This document shows positions 10,742 through 19,316 of a stretch of DNA of 64,000 nt, one piece after another (the first letter of the stretch is position 1; every line of letters starts with the position of its first letter). The DNA is from DATMER01 sp034667225 (GTDB taxonomy: Bacteria > Acidobacteriota > Thermoanaerobaculia > Multivoradales > UBA5704): positions 323,271 to 387,270 of the forward strand of contig JAXDKG010000034.1 of assembly GCA_034667225.1 (NCBI GenBank). Reading direction: 5' to 3'. Below the pieces are notes generated by a model that did not search any database, had not been told where the DNA came from, and saw only the letters and a list, made by a program, of their open reading frames with translations. The translations under genes were made by a program, and so were the position numbers.

Positions 10742-11497
10742 GGTCTGCCCGCCGTCGATCACCAGCACCGAGCCGGTCGTGAAACCGGAAGCCTGGCCCG
10801 CGAAGTAGAGAACGGCGCCGGTGATGTCCTCCGGGTCACCGATCCTTCCCTGGGGGATGGTCGCGAGCGCATCCGGCGACGACCAGAGCACCTCGCTGAA
10901 CTTCGTGCGGATGATCCCCGGCGCGATGGCATTGACCCGGATGTTCTCCTTCGCCAGCTCCATCCCGAGCGCCTTGGTCAGCATGAGGACCGCCGCCTTG
11001 CTCACGCAGTAGACGCCCAGGCCCCGGTGAGGGAACATCCCCGCCACCGAGGCAATGTTCACGATCCGGCCGCCGCCCCGCTCCCGCATCCGGGGCACGC
11101 AGGCCTTGATGGTATGGACATAGCCCTTCACGTTCACCTCGAAGGTCTTGTCCCATTGCGACTCCTCGGCTTCGAGGATCGGCCCGAAATGAGGGCTCGT
11201 GGCCGCGTTGTTCACCAGGATGTCGATACCGCCGTAAGCCTCCTGAGCCCGGGCGGCGAGGTTCTCGCAATCCTGGGCCCGGCCGGTGTGACAGGCCACG
11301 GCCAGCGCATCCCCGCCTTGCTGGCGGATCTCTTCGGCCACGGCCTCCACGCCTTCCTGCTTGCGGCTCGCGAGGACCACCCGCGCGCCGGCGGCGGACA
11401 GCGCGCTGGCGATTGCAGCACCGATTCCCCGGGAGGCGCCGGTCACCACGGCCACCTGCCCGGTCAGGTCGTTCGGATTCGTTTTCATGGCATCCAA
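10724..11497 (-). CDS. Short-chain dehydrogenase/reductase
   Basis: A 257-residue classical SDR. The cofactor loop VAVVTGASRGIGAAIA is near residue 15; NNAATS and the catalytic Ser/Tyr/Lys set (NIASVAG, then YCVSKAA) follow at the expected spacing, and the C-terminus ends with SVLVIDGGQTL typical of FabG/DHRS4-like enzymes. The R in VVLASRKQ suggests NADP(H) preference. Substrate is not deducible. Its 3' end overlaps the convergent glycosyltransferase by 18 bp, and its start is 18 bp from the divergent gene at 11516. Confidence 0.9.
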   Translation of the reverse strand: MDAMKTNPNDLTGQVAVVTGASRGIGAAIASALSAAGARVVLASRKQEGVEAVAEEIRQQGGDALAVACHTGRAQDCENLAARAQEAYGGIDILVNNAATSPHFGPILEAEESQWDKTFEVNVKGYVHTIKACVPRMRERGGGRIVNIASVAGMFPHRGLGVYCVSKAAVLMLTKALGMELAKENIRVNAIAPGIIRTKFSEVLWSSPDALATIPQGRIGDPEDITGAVLYFAGQASGFTTGSVLVIDGGQTLGLAY

Positions 11498-11515
11498 GAT
11501 ATCCTAACGGTCCCC

Positions 11516-12340
11516 ATGAGACCCATCTACTTCGTCAAGTATTACGACAAGGGTTCGACCATCATGGGGGCCGATCAGGTCAGCGAAGCCCTGGGCGCGA
11601 GGGGAATCGAGAGCCGCTCCGTCTACCCGAAGGATTTGAAGGACGTCCGCGACTCGATCCTGGTCTTCATCAAGACCTCGAAGCTGCCCGACCTGCTCGG
11701 GGCCAGATTCGGAGGACACCGGGGGAACCGCCTCGTCCTCGATGTCCAGGACACGACCGTCTTCAAGCGTTGGATCAAGAACCGCTGGCTCTACCACGGC
11801 CTGATCTTCAAGAACCAGCGCCAGCTCCGGGATTTCTCCGTCCGGGGGGCCGTGAACCGGGTCATCTACCACCAGTGGGACCCGCGCTACGTCCCCAACA
11901 CGCTGGGAGACCGGGAGCTGCGCATCGCCTACCTGGGACTGGGGCGGTCCCTCTCGCTCTGGGGGCAGCTCCCCGGTGTGGACTACTTCGACGGCGATTA
12001 CTTCCGGCGGGCGCTCGACTACAACTGTCACCTGTCGGTGCGCGAGCCCGGCAAGGAGTTGCTCTACAAGCCCAACTGCAAGGTCTCGACGGCCGCGGTC
12101 TGCGAGGCCAACCTGGTCACCACCCGCGACGAGAGCACGCTGGAGCTCTTGGGGCCGGACTATCCCTATTACGCCGAGCCGGAGAGGGAGAGCCTGCTCG
12201 CCGCGCTCGACAAGGTCCGGACGACCTTCCGCGGTCCGGAGTGGAATCGCGGTCTGGAGCTGATGCGCGAAGTCCGCGAGCGCACCTCCATGGACCGGGT
12301 GATCGACGATTACCTCAGCTTCTTCAAAGAGCTGGCCTGA
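11516..12340 (+). CDS. Glycosyltransferase-like protein of unknown function
   Basis: A 274-residue soluble protein, not confidently recognised. It opens with a Rossmann-like strand (RPIYFVKYYDKG) followed by a helix and then VYPKDLKDVRDSILVFIKT, as in GT-B glycosyltransferases that first locate a sugar chain acceptor. It ends with YYAEPERESLLAALDKVRTT, resembling the closing helix region of group 1 transferases. The frame extends upstream, but the ATG at 11516 is the natural start because the upstream part is antisense to the SDR gene. Enzyme activity is a guess. Confidence 0.6.
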   Translation: MRPIYFVKYYDKGSTIMGADQVSEALGARGIESRSVYPKDLKDVRDSILVFIKTSKLPDLLGARFGGHRGNRLVLDVQDTTVFKRWIKNRWLYHGLIFKNQRQLRDFSVRGAVNRVIYHQWDPRYVPNTLGDRELRIAYLGLGRSLSLWGQLPGVDYFDGDYFRRALDYNCHLSVREPGKELLYKPNCKVSTAAVCEANLVTTRDESTLELLGPDYPYYAEPERESLLAALDKVRTTFRGPEWNRGLELMREVRERTSMDRVIDDYLSFFKELA

Positions 12341-12367
12341 TAGACTCGGCTCCTATAGGAGGAGATC

Positions 12368-12778
12368 ATGGCGGTCGAGATCACGGGCAAGTACATCGGC
12401 AATCTGGCTCAGGAAATGACGCACGGCCCTTCCGGGGCGGTCTTGAAGACCGTGCCGCCGGTGGACAACCAGGGGGACGGCAGCTCGTTTTCGCCGACCG
12501 ACCTCGTAGCCACGGCCCTGGCCGCCTGCATGACCACCCTGATCTCGATCGTGGGAGAGCGCGAAGGGATCGACCTCTCGGAGATGTCGGTGCACATCGA
12601 GAAGCACATGTCCAGCAGCCCGCGGCGGATCTCAGGGCTGCCCTCCCGCATCCGCATGCCCGCCGGGCTCACCCCGCAACAGCGCAAGAAGCTGGAGAAC
12701 GCAGCTTTGACCTGCCCGGTTCACATGAGTCTGCACCCGGATATCGAGCGCGAGGTGGTGTTCGAGTACCCGGATTAG
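12368..12778 (+). CDS. OsmC family peroxiredoxin-like protein
   Basis: A 136-residue OsmC/Ohr-type protein. The two reactive cysteines are at residue 54 (AALAACMTTLISI) and residue 116 (ALTCPVHMSL), the expected pair that reduces organic hydroperoxides or fatty-acid peroxides. The length matches the YhfA/OsmC subgroup. The start has a strong AGGAGG site six bases upstream. No redox partner is adjacent. Confidence 0.92.
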   Translation: MAVEITGKYIGNLAQEMTHGPSGAVLKTVPPVDNQGDGSSFSPTDLVATALAACMTTLISIVGEREGIDLSEMSVHIEKHMSSSPRRISGLPSRIRMPAGLTPQQRKKLENAALTCPVHMSLHPDIEREVVFEYPD

Positions 12779-12793
12779 GGCGGTTGTAGCGAT

Positions 12794-12798
12794 GGAGG
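12794..12798 (+). promoter_or_regulatory. Shine-Dalgarno GGAGG deciding the antitoxin start
   Basis: GGAGG at 12794-12798 overlaps the first in-frame ATG (12792) and lies five bases before the second ATG at 12804, which is therefore the better start of the AbrB-type antitoxin. Confidence 0.6.
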
Positions 12799-12803
12799 TT
12801 CAC

Positions 12804-13076
12804 ATGGAAACCACCCTGGATGAGCTCGGCAGAATCTTGCTTCCCAAAACGGTCCGGGACGACTTCGGCCTTCGGCCCGGTGCGGTGCTGCGGATCGAGG
12901 AGCGGGATGCCGGCATCTTCCTGGTACCGGAAGCTCTGGAGACTGAAGACGCTTACCTCGTCCGCAAGGGTGGAGTGCTCGTATTCACCGGGCAGGCCGA
13001 GGGGGATCTCGAAACGGCCATCCAGCGGGTCCGGGAGAAGCGCGATGAGCAGGTGGCCGGAATGAAGCTGGAATGA
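12804..13076 (+). CDS. AbrB/MazE-type antitoxin
   Basis: A 90-residue protein with an N-terminal swapped-hairpin AbrB DNA-binding domain (LDELGRILLPKTVRDDFGLRPGA, conserved form: D..GRI.iPk..R...gl..G). A variable C-terminal half would neutralise the toxin. It overlaps the downstream PIN gene by four bases (ATGA), the standard antitoxin-toxin arrangement. Such antitoxins usually autoregulate the pair by binding their own promoter. With the partner toxin frameshifted, this may now be an orphan antitoxin. Confidence 0.87.
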   Translation: METTLDELGRILLPKTVRDDFGLRPGAVLRIEERDAGIFLVPEALETEDAYLVRKGGVLVFTGQAEGDLETAIQRVREKRDEQVAGMKLE

Positions 13077-13512
13077 GGGTCCTCTTCGACACCTCCGTCC
13101 TGGTTCCGGCGGTGGTGCAGGCCCATTCCATGCACGCGAAAGCCCTCCCCTGGCTCATGCGGGCCCAGAGCGGAGGAGACCTGCAGCTCGTGCTCTCCTC
13201 CCACTCCCTGGCCGAGCTCTACGCTTCTCTGACTCGCTTGCCCGTGAATCCTCGGATCACTCCAGACCGAGCCTGGAAAATCATTGACGGCGTCGTGGCT
13301 GCCGCAAGGGAGATCGTCTCCTCTCCCCCGAGGACTATTCGTCTACGATCCAGCGCATCTCCGGAATGGGACTTTCGGGCGGCATCGTCTACGACGCGCT
13401 GATCGCCCGAGCGGCCGAAAAGGCCGTGGTGGAGCACCTGGTTACCTTCAATGCCTCTCACTTCCGGCGAGTCTGGCCGGAAGGCGAGCCGCTCCTGGTC
13501 ACTCCAGACTGA
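13073..13512 (+). pseudogene. VapC-like PIN domain toxin, interrupted by a frameshift
   Basis: The frame from 13073 encodes a PIN ribonuclease start (RVLFDTSVLVPA with the first acidic residue, then SSHSLAELYASLTRLP with the second) but breaks near 13315-13330 in a C/T-rich stretch and ends at 13402. From there a different frame continues the family: LSPEDYSSTIQRISG, then GGIVYDALIARAAEKA with the third acidic residue, then TFNASHF, to TGA at 13510-13512. Total length 440 is one base short of 147 codons, so a single-base deletion explains everything. All catalytic positions are otherwise intact, so this could be a recent loss or a sequencing error. Confidence 0.88.
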
Positions 13513-13595
13513 GTGGCCCCTCTTGACGCAGGAGATACAATAGCCGCTCCTTTCCGCGGCCCGCGACGGGCGCGGCGCTCGAGGCCCCAGTTAAC

Positions 13596-16500
13596 ATGAC
13601 TGAGAACCGATTCCCAGACGTCCCCGGCGGATACCCGTTTCCCCAGCTCGAGCAGGAAGTGCTCCGGCTCTGGCGCGAGCGGAACATCTTCCAGAAGAGC
13701 CTGCAGAAGCCGGCGCCCCAGGGCGAGTTCGTCTTCTATGACGGTCCCCCGACCGCGAACAACGTGCCCCACGTCGGGCACGTCGTGACCCGCGTCATCA
13801 AGGACCTCTTCCCCCGCTTCCGGACCATGCGCGGCTACCGCGTACCCCGCAAGGCGGGTTGGGATACCCATGGTCTTCCGGTCGAGATCGAAGTCGAGAA
13901 GCGCCTTGGCTTCACCGGCAAGCAGCAGATCGAGGAGTTCGGCATCGCCGAGTTCAACAAGGCCTGCCTCGAGAGCGTCCATACCTATGAGCGCCAGTGG
14001 CGCGCCATGACCGAGCGCGTCGGCTACTGGCTCGACCTCGACCACGCCTACCTCACCTATACCAACGACTACATCGAGTCGGTCTGGTGGTCCCTGGGCG
14101 AGCTGTGGAAGCGCGGTCTTCTGGGCGAGGGCTACAAGATCCAGCCCTATTGCGCCCGGTGCGGCACCACCCTGTCCAGCCACGAGGTCGCCCAGAATTA
14201 CAAGGACGTGGACGACCCGTCCGTCTGGGCCCTCTTCCCAGTCCGCCCCGGCCAGGAGCTGGTTCCCGTAGGCGGCGGCTCGTGGACCACCACCGAGGGG
14301 ATGAAGCTCGTCGCCTGGACCACCACCCCGTGGACCCTCACCGCCCATGTCGGGCTCGCGGTCCATCCCGACATGGTTTATCGGCTGGTCCAGCACCCGA
14401 ACAAATCGGACGAGCAGTTCCTCTTCGGCGATGAGCTCGCCAAGCCCGTCCCCGCCATGGTCGAGGTCGAGGGGGAAAAGCGCCTCGTCGATCTGGCCGA
14501 GCTGCCGGCGCTCGCCCGCTTCCGCGGCAAGGACCTCGAAGGGCTCCTCTACGACCGGCCATTCCAGACCGATTCCCCCGCGGTCTCCGACGAGCGGGGA
14601 TGGCAGGTGGTTTTGGGCGACTACGTGACCTCCAGCGAAGGCACCGGCCTCGTCCACACCGCTCCGCCGTTCGGCGAGGACGACTACCGCACCGGCCAGG
14701 CCTACGACCTGCCCCTCCTTCTGACCATCGATGCCGAGGGCAATGTCCGCAACATGCCCGGCATCGAAGCGTTCGCCGGAATGTGGTTCAAGGACGCCGA
14801 TGCCAAGATCCTCCAGGATCTGCGCAGCCGCGGCCTGCTCCTCCACACGGAGCGCTACCGCCACAGCTATCCCTTCTGCTGGCGCTGCGACCGGCCGCTC
14901 CTCTACTACGCCACCACGAGCTGGTTCGTGAAGACGACCATCCTCAAGCAGGAGCTGCTCGACCAGAACCGGACCATCAACTGGCAGCCGCCCCACGTGG
15001 GCGAGGGCCGCTTCGGCAACTGGCTGGAGAACGTGGTGGATTGGGCGCTCTCGCGGAGGCGTTACTGGGGCACTCCGCTCCCCGCCTGGAAGTGCGAGGT
15101 TTGCAACCACACCACCGTCGTGGGCTCCTTCGCCGAGCTGTTCGAACAGGCAGGAAAGGAACCGCCCGCCGATCTCTACGATCCGGAGCAGTTCAACCCG
15201 CACCGGCCGTACATCGACGACGTCGCCTGGCCGTGTACCAAATGCGAGGGCGGCACGATGCGCCGGGTGCCCGACGTCATCGACGCCTGGTACGACTCCG
15301 GCTCCATGCCGTTCGCCCAGCACCACTACATGGGCAAGCCGCTGCCCGAAATCGACCCGGAGACGGGCAGGGGCTTCCCCGCCGACTTCATCTCCGAAGC
15401 GGTGGACCAGACCCGCGGGTGGTTCTACACCCTGCACGCGCTCGGCGTCCTGCTCTTCGGTAAAGCGGCTTATGAGACCTGCATCGTCCTCGGCCACGTC
15501 AACGACGAGCAGGGGCGGAAGATGTCCAAGCGCCTGGGCAACGTGGTCGAGCCCATGGGGGTGATCGAGGAGACCGGGGCCGACGCCCTGCGCTGGTACT
15601 TCTGCGTCAACAACCCGGAGGTCAACTCCCGCTTCTCCGCCAAGCTGGTGCGTGAGGCCGCGCAGGGTTTCCTCCTCCCGCTCTGGAACGCCCTGTCCTT
15701 CTTCACGATCTACGCGAACATGGACGGCTGGCGGCCTTCGGAAAGCCAGCCGCGCTTCGAGGACCGGCCGCCGCTCGACCGCTGGATCCTCCTCCGCCTG
15801 GATCGGCTGGTATCGGAAGTCACCGCCGGGCTCGAGGCCTACGACGTCACCGAGCCGGCGCGGAAGATCGAGGCGCTTCTGGATGACCTCACGAACTGGT
15901 ACATCCGGCGCAGCCGCGACCGCTTCTGGGCAGGCGCGGGAGCGGAGGTGAACAAGGAGAGCGCCTACCAGGCTCTCTATGAGGTGCTGACCACGGTTGC
16001 GCGGCTCCTCGCGCCGTTCACGCCCTTCGTGGCCGAGATCATCCACGAGCGGCTGGTCCGCAGCCAGCGTCCGGATGCTGCCGAGAGCGTTCACCTGGAA
16101 GATTGGCCGGAGCCCGGCGCCCGAGCGGAAGAGGAGCTGGAAGCCGCCATGGACGCGGTCCTGCGCATCGTCCGCCTCGGTCATGCGGCGCGCAACACGC
16201 ACTCGCTCAAAACCCGGCAGCCGCTCGCCGCCGTGACCCTGGTCACCGCCAATGAGGCGCTGCCCGGCCTGATCACGCCCTACGCCGACCTGCTCAAGGA
16301 CGAGCTGAACGTCCGCGACATCCACTGGGCGGCGGACCGGAGCGAGTACGTGCGCCATGAGGTGCGGCCCGTCTTCCCCAAGACCGGCCCGCGCTTCGGC
16401 AAGCGGATGTCCGAGGTGAAAAAGGTGCTGGAGAGCGCCGACGGCGACGCCCTGGCCCGCGAGCTGGAGACGGCCGGCAAGGTCACCATCGAGATCTCGG

Positions 16501-16883
16501 ACGGCTCGCACGACCTTTCGCCCGAGGAGGTGGAGGTCCGGCTCATCGAGCGCGAGGGCATGGCCACCCAGGGGGACCGCGAGCTGCTCGTAGCCTTGGA
16601 CACCCGCCTCACGCCCGAGCTGATCGCCGAAGGATGGGCGCGGGAAGTCGCGCGCAGCATTCAGACCGCCCGCAAAGACGCAGATCTCGATTACGCCGAC
16701 CGCATCCGGGTGAGCTATGAAGCCGATCCCGAGATCGAGGCAGCCGTCGAGGCGCACCGTGAATGGATCATGGGAGAGACCCTGGCGGTGGAGCTTGCCA
16801 AGGCAGACGGCACGGAGCTGAAGTCCGCGCCGGTCGAAGGCCGCAGCTTCGCCTACGCCATCGAGAAGGTCTCCACACAATAG
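13596..16883 (+). CDS. ileS: Isoleucyl-tRNA synthetase
   Basis: A 1095-residue class I aminoacyl-tRNA synthetase that charges tRNA-Ile. The HIGH-type motif is HVGH at residues 59-62 in PPTANNVPHVGHV, and KMSKR is at about residues 642-646. The editing domain lies between them. The length and the PPTAN-type HIGH region fit the longer, eukaryote-like IleS2 class, which in some bacteria is less sensitive to mupirocin; that assignment is from memory of the family and needs a tree. No T-box leader was seen in the 83 bp upstream. It is followed 11 bp later by the phosphomannomutase gene. Confidence 0.96.
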   Translation: MTENRFPDVPGGYPFPQLEQEVLRLWRERNIFQKSLQKPAPQGEFVFYDGPPTANNVPHVGHVVTRVIKDLFPRFRTMRGYRVPRKAGWDTHGLPVEIEVEKRLGFTGKQQIEEFGIAEFNKACLESVHTYERQWRAMTERVGYWLDLDHAYLTYTNDYIESVWWSLGELWKRGLLGEGYKIQPYCARCGTTLSSHEVAQNYKDVDDPSVWALFPVRPGQELVPVGGGSWTTTEGMKLVAWTTTPWTLTAHVGLAVHPDMVYRLVQHPNKSDEQFLFGDELAKPVPAMVEVEGEKRLVDLAELPALARFRGKDLEGLLYDRPFQTDSPAVSDERGWQVVLGDYVTSSEGTGLVHTAPPFGEDDYRTGQAYDLPLLLTIDAEGNVRNMPGIEAFAGMWFKDADAKILQDLRSRGLLLHTERYRHSYPFCWRCDRPLLYYATTSWFVKTTILKQELLDQNRTINWQPPHVGEGRFGNWLENVVDWALSRRRYWGTPLPAWKCEVCNHTTVVGSFAELFEQAGKEPPADLYDPEQFNPHRPYIDDVAWPCTKCEGGTMRRVPDVIDAWYDSGSMPFAQHHYMGKPLPEIDPETGRGFPADFISEAVDQTRGWFYTLHALGVLLFGKAAYETCIVLGHVNDEQGRKMSKRLGNVVEPMGVIEETGADALRWYFCVNNPEVNSRFSAKLVREAAQGFLLPLWNALSFFTIYANMDGWRPSESQPRFEDRPPLDRWILLRLDRLVSEVTAGLEAYDVTEPARKIEALLDDLTNWYIRRSRDRFWAGAGAEVNKESAYQALYEVLTTVARLLAPFTPFVAEIIHERLVRSQRPDAAESVHLEDWPEPGARAEEELEAAMDAVLRIVRLGHAARNTHSLKTRQPLAAVTLVTANEALPGLITPYADLLKDELNVRDIHWAADRSEYVRHEVRPVFPKTGPRFGKRMSEVKKVLESADGDALARELETAGKVTIEISDGSHDLSPEEVEVRLIEREGMATQGDRELLVALDTRLTPELIAEGWAREVARSIQTARKDADLDYADRIRVSYEADPEIEAAVEAHREWIMGETLAVELAKADGTELKSAPVEGRSFAYAIEKVSTQ

Positions 16884-16894
16884 GGAGAGAGAAA

Positions 16895-18247
16895 GTGGCC
16901 GGAATCTTCAAAGCGTACGACGTGCGAGGGCTCTATCCCTCGCAGATCAACGAGGACATGGCCCGCCAGATCGGCCTCGCGTTCCAGTTCGTGCTGGACG
17001 AGGAGGACCGCGCGTGGGGCAACACGGTCGTGGTGAGCCGCGACATGCGCTCGCACAGCGAGCCGCTCGCCAAGGCCCTGATCGAGGGGCTCACGCAGTC
17101 CGGTCTCGACGTGCTCGATATCGGCCTCGCCACCACGCCCATGAACTACTTCGCGGTCGGCCACACCAAGGCCGCCGGCGGCGTGCAGGTCACGGCGAGC
17201 CACAACCCGGCGCAGTACAACGGCCTCAAGTTCAGCCGCCACGAAGCGCGCCCGGTCTCCGGCGACCACGGCATCCCCCTCCTGGAGGAGAAGGTCACCT
17301 CCGGCGACCTGCCGAAGGCATCCCGCCCCGGCACGGTGACGAGCGGGAACGTCTTCGATGACTACCAGAAACACATCCTCAGCTTCCTGCGTGGCGAACA
17401 GAAGCGGCTGCGGGTCGTCGTGGACGCGGCCAACGGCATGGGCACGATCTACAAGCCCATCCTGGAGGCCACCGGAATCGAGCTGATCCCCCTCTACTTC
17501 GAGCTGGACGGCACCTTCCCCAACCACGAGGCCAACCCGCTCAAGGAGGAGAACCTCCACGACCTGATGCGGGCGGTCAAGGAGCACGGCGCCGACCTCG
17601 GAGTCTCCTTCGACGGCGATGCCGACCGCGCCGCCTTCGTGGACGAGACGGGCCAAGCGGTGGGGAGCGATCTGATGACGGCTCTCATCGGCGGCGAGCT
17701 GCTGGAGCGGGAGCCCGGCAAGGCCGTGCTCTTCGATCTGCGCTCGTCGCGGGCAGTAGCCGAGTACATTGCGGAGAAGGGCGGGATTCCGGTGCGCGAG
17801 CGGGTCGGCCATTCCTTCATGAAGGCCACCCTGCGCAAGCGGGAGGGGATCTTCGGCGGCGAGCTGGCCGGCCACTACTACTTCCGCGACCATTTCAACG
17901 CCGACAGCTCGATCGGCGCCGTGATCGAGATCCTGAACCTCCTGCGCAAGACGGGCAAGCCGCTCTCCGAGCTGGTCCAGCCGCTGCGCCGCTACGCCAA
18001 AAGCCCGGAGATCAACTTCGAGGTCGAGGACAAGCAGGGCAAGATCGAAGAGCTCGCCCGCCGCTACGCCGACGCCGAGATCGACTACCTGGATGGGATC
18101 ACCTTCCAGTATCCCACCTGGTGGGGCAACGTGCGGCCCTCCAACACCGAGCCGTTTCTGCGGCTGGTGCTGGAGGCTTCCACGCCCGAGGAGCTGGAGC
18201 AGCGGAAGAACGAGCTGTTCGGGATTCTGGGGGAGCCGGCGGAGTAA
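16895..18247 (+). CDS. manB: Phosphomannomutase/phosphoglucomutase
   Basis: A 450-residue alpha-D-phosphohexomutase. It starts with GIFKAYDVRGLYP. The phosphoserine is residue 102 in QVTASHNPAQYNG, the magnesium loop DGDADR is at about residues 240-245, the sugar-binding loop is GGELAGHYYF, and the phosphate-binding loop is RPSNTEP near residue 416. It interconverts mannose- or glucose-1- and 6-phosphates and so feeds nucleotide-sugar supply for the glycan genes of this region. The start is a GTG at 16895 with an AGGGAGAG site; no ATG fits the N-terminus. Confidence 0.94.
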   Translation: MAGIFKAYDVRGLYPSQINEDMARQIGLAFQFVLDEEDRAWGNTVVVSRDMRSHSEPLAKALIEGLTQSGLDVLDIGLATTPMNYFAVGHTKAAGGVQVTASHNPAQYNGLKFSRHEARPVSGDHGIPLLEEKVTSGDLPKASRPGTVTSGNVFDDYQKHILSFLRGEQKRLRVVVDAANGMGTIYKPILEATGIELIPLYFELDGTFPNHEANPLKEENLHDLMRAVKEHGADLGVSFDGDADRAAFVDETGQAVGSDLMTALIGGELLEREPGKAVLFDLRSSRAVAEYIAEKGGIPVRERVGHSFMKATLRKREGIFGGELAGHYYFRDHFNADSSIGAVIEILNLLRKTGKPLSELVQPLRRYAKSPEINFEVEDKQGKIEELARRYADAEIDYLDGITFQYPTWWGNVRPSNTEPFLRLVLEASTPEELEQRKNELFGILGEPAE

Positions 18248-18262
18248 AGGTGACAAACCGAC

Positions 18263-18350
18263 GCGGCCTGGAAGGCCGCTAGAGATCTGCTTGTCGGGCT
18301 TGTCGAAGCCGGCTCGGTCTAGTCGAGGCTCTCGCGGCCTTCCAGGCCGC
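18263..18350. repeat. Two copies of a 17-bp near-palindrome in opposite orientation
   Basis: GCGGCCTGGAAGGCCGC at 18263-18279 has its exact reverse complement at 18334-18350; each copy is itself nearly palindromic. They lie in the convergent gap after the phosphomannomutase gene and could form either two hairpins or one large stem. The second copy lies inside the short antitoxin-like frame described next. Confidence 0.85.
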
Positions 18351-18537
18351 ATGGCTGTGAGGCCTGTTGACCCAGGGCATCGGCCTGCGGCCTCAGCCCT
18401 GGGCTGGACTCTGCCGGCCCGTTTGGGCCGGGTGGGTTACAAACTAAGTCGATCCTTCGCTGCTCCGCAAGGGCCTCGTCGATCTCAGGATCTTCGACCC
18501 AGGTACCGGCGATATCCGTCAGGTCGCGGTGCTTCAC
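18319..18537 (-). CDS. Antitoxin-like short protein, probably degraded at its 3' end
   Basis: A 72-codon frame starting at GTG 18537, 14 bp after the metallopeptidase gene. Its first part, DLTDIAGTWVEDPEIDEALA plus EQRRID, matches from memory the C-terminal toxin-binding tail seen in many VapB-like antitoxins (DL..laGtW..d.e.d). No N-terminal DNA-binding domain is present, and the last 30 or so codons are low-complexity and run into a palindromic repeat. I read it as an antitoxin fragment or a mini-antitoxin; no toxin gene adjoins it. It may not be translated. Confidence 0.4.
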   Translation of the reverse strand: MKHRDLTDIAGTWVEDPEIDEALAEQRRIDLVCNPPGPNGPAESSPGLRPQADALGQQASQPCGLEGRESLD

Positions 18538-18551
18538 TGGCTTGTCGTCTT

Positions 18552-19229
18552 TCAGTCCCGCATGCGGCCGGCGAGGGTCACGTAGTACAGCAGCGTCATG
18601 ATCGACGACACCGCCGCAGCCACGTAGGTCAGGGCGGCCGCGTTGAGCACGCGGTTCATCCCCTCCTGCTCCTGCGGCAGGATGATGCCGTTCGCCACCG
18701 CCAGCTTCTTGGCCCGCGCCGAGGCGTCGTACTCCACCGGCAGGGTCACGATCTGGAAGAGCACCACCCCCAGGAACAGCAGAATGCCGAAGTAGACCGT
18801 CTGCTTCGAGTGCAGGAGCAGAAAGCCCGCCATCACGATGAAGTAGCTCAGCGTGGAGCCGATGTTCGCCATCGGCACCAGGGCCGAGCGCAGCCAGAGC
18901 GGCGCATAGTGCTCCGCATGCTGGATCGCATGACCCGCCTCATGGCAGGCGACGCCGATCGCAGACACCGAGTTGGACCCGTAGACCGGCGGTGACAGGG
19001 CCAACGTCTTGTTGAGCGGATTGTAATGGTCCGACAGGAAGCCCTGCGCCTGGACGATCTTCACGTCGAGGATCCCCGCCCGCTGGAGCATCTCGTGCGC
19101 GGCCTGGGCCCCGGTCAGGCCCCGGGCCGTCCGGACCTTCTGATACTTGTTGAACGCCGACTTCGTCCGAAAGCTGGCCCACAGGGACAGCAGGATGGCC
19201 GGAATCATGAAGATGAGGTATGCACCCAT
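18552..19229 (-). CDS. YugP-like neutral zinc metallopeptidase
   Basis: A 225-residue membrane-bound peptidase. The zinc-binding HEAGH motif is at residues 96-100 in VACHEAGHAIQHAEH. A hydrophobic helix opens the protein (LIFMIPAILLSLWASF), and two or three more flank residues 125-165 and the C-terminus. The third ligand is probably the glutamate in LPVEYDASARAKKLA. The family (DUF-type, YugP in Bacillus) is widespread, with its substrates unknown. Divergent from the SDR gene at 19317. Confidence 0.9.
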   Translation of the reverse strand: MGAYLIFMIPAILLSLWASFRTKSAFNKYQKVRTARGLTGAQAAHEMLQRAGILDVKIVQAQGFLSDHYNPLNKTLALSPPVYGSNSVSAIGVACHEAGHAIQHAEHYAPLWLRSALVPMANIGSTLSYFIVMAGFLLLHSKQTVYFGILLFLGVVLFQIVTLPVEYDASARAKKLAVANGIILPQEQEGMNRVLNAAALTYVAAAVSSIMTLLYYVTLAGRMRD

Positions 19230-19316
19230 GGTGTTGATCTACCCCTCCTTTCGACTCATCAAAACAGCCGGGAGGCCCGGCGGATTCCGCTAGAGTACCC
19301 CAGGGAGGTAGGACTT

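Noticed and set aside
13513..13595. T-box leader or promoter before ileS
   Set aside because: TTGACG and TACAAT occur but only seven bases apart, and no T-box sequence is visible.
13458..16880. A 1140-codon minus-strand frame antisense to ileS
   Set aside because: Same cause; the sense strand carries all synthetase motifs.
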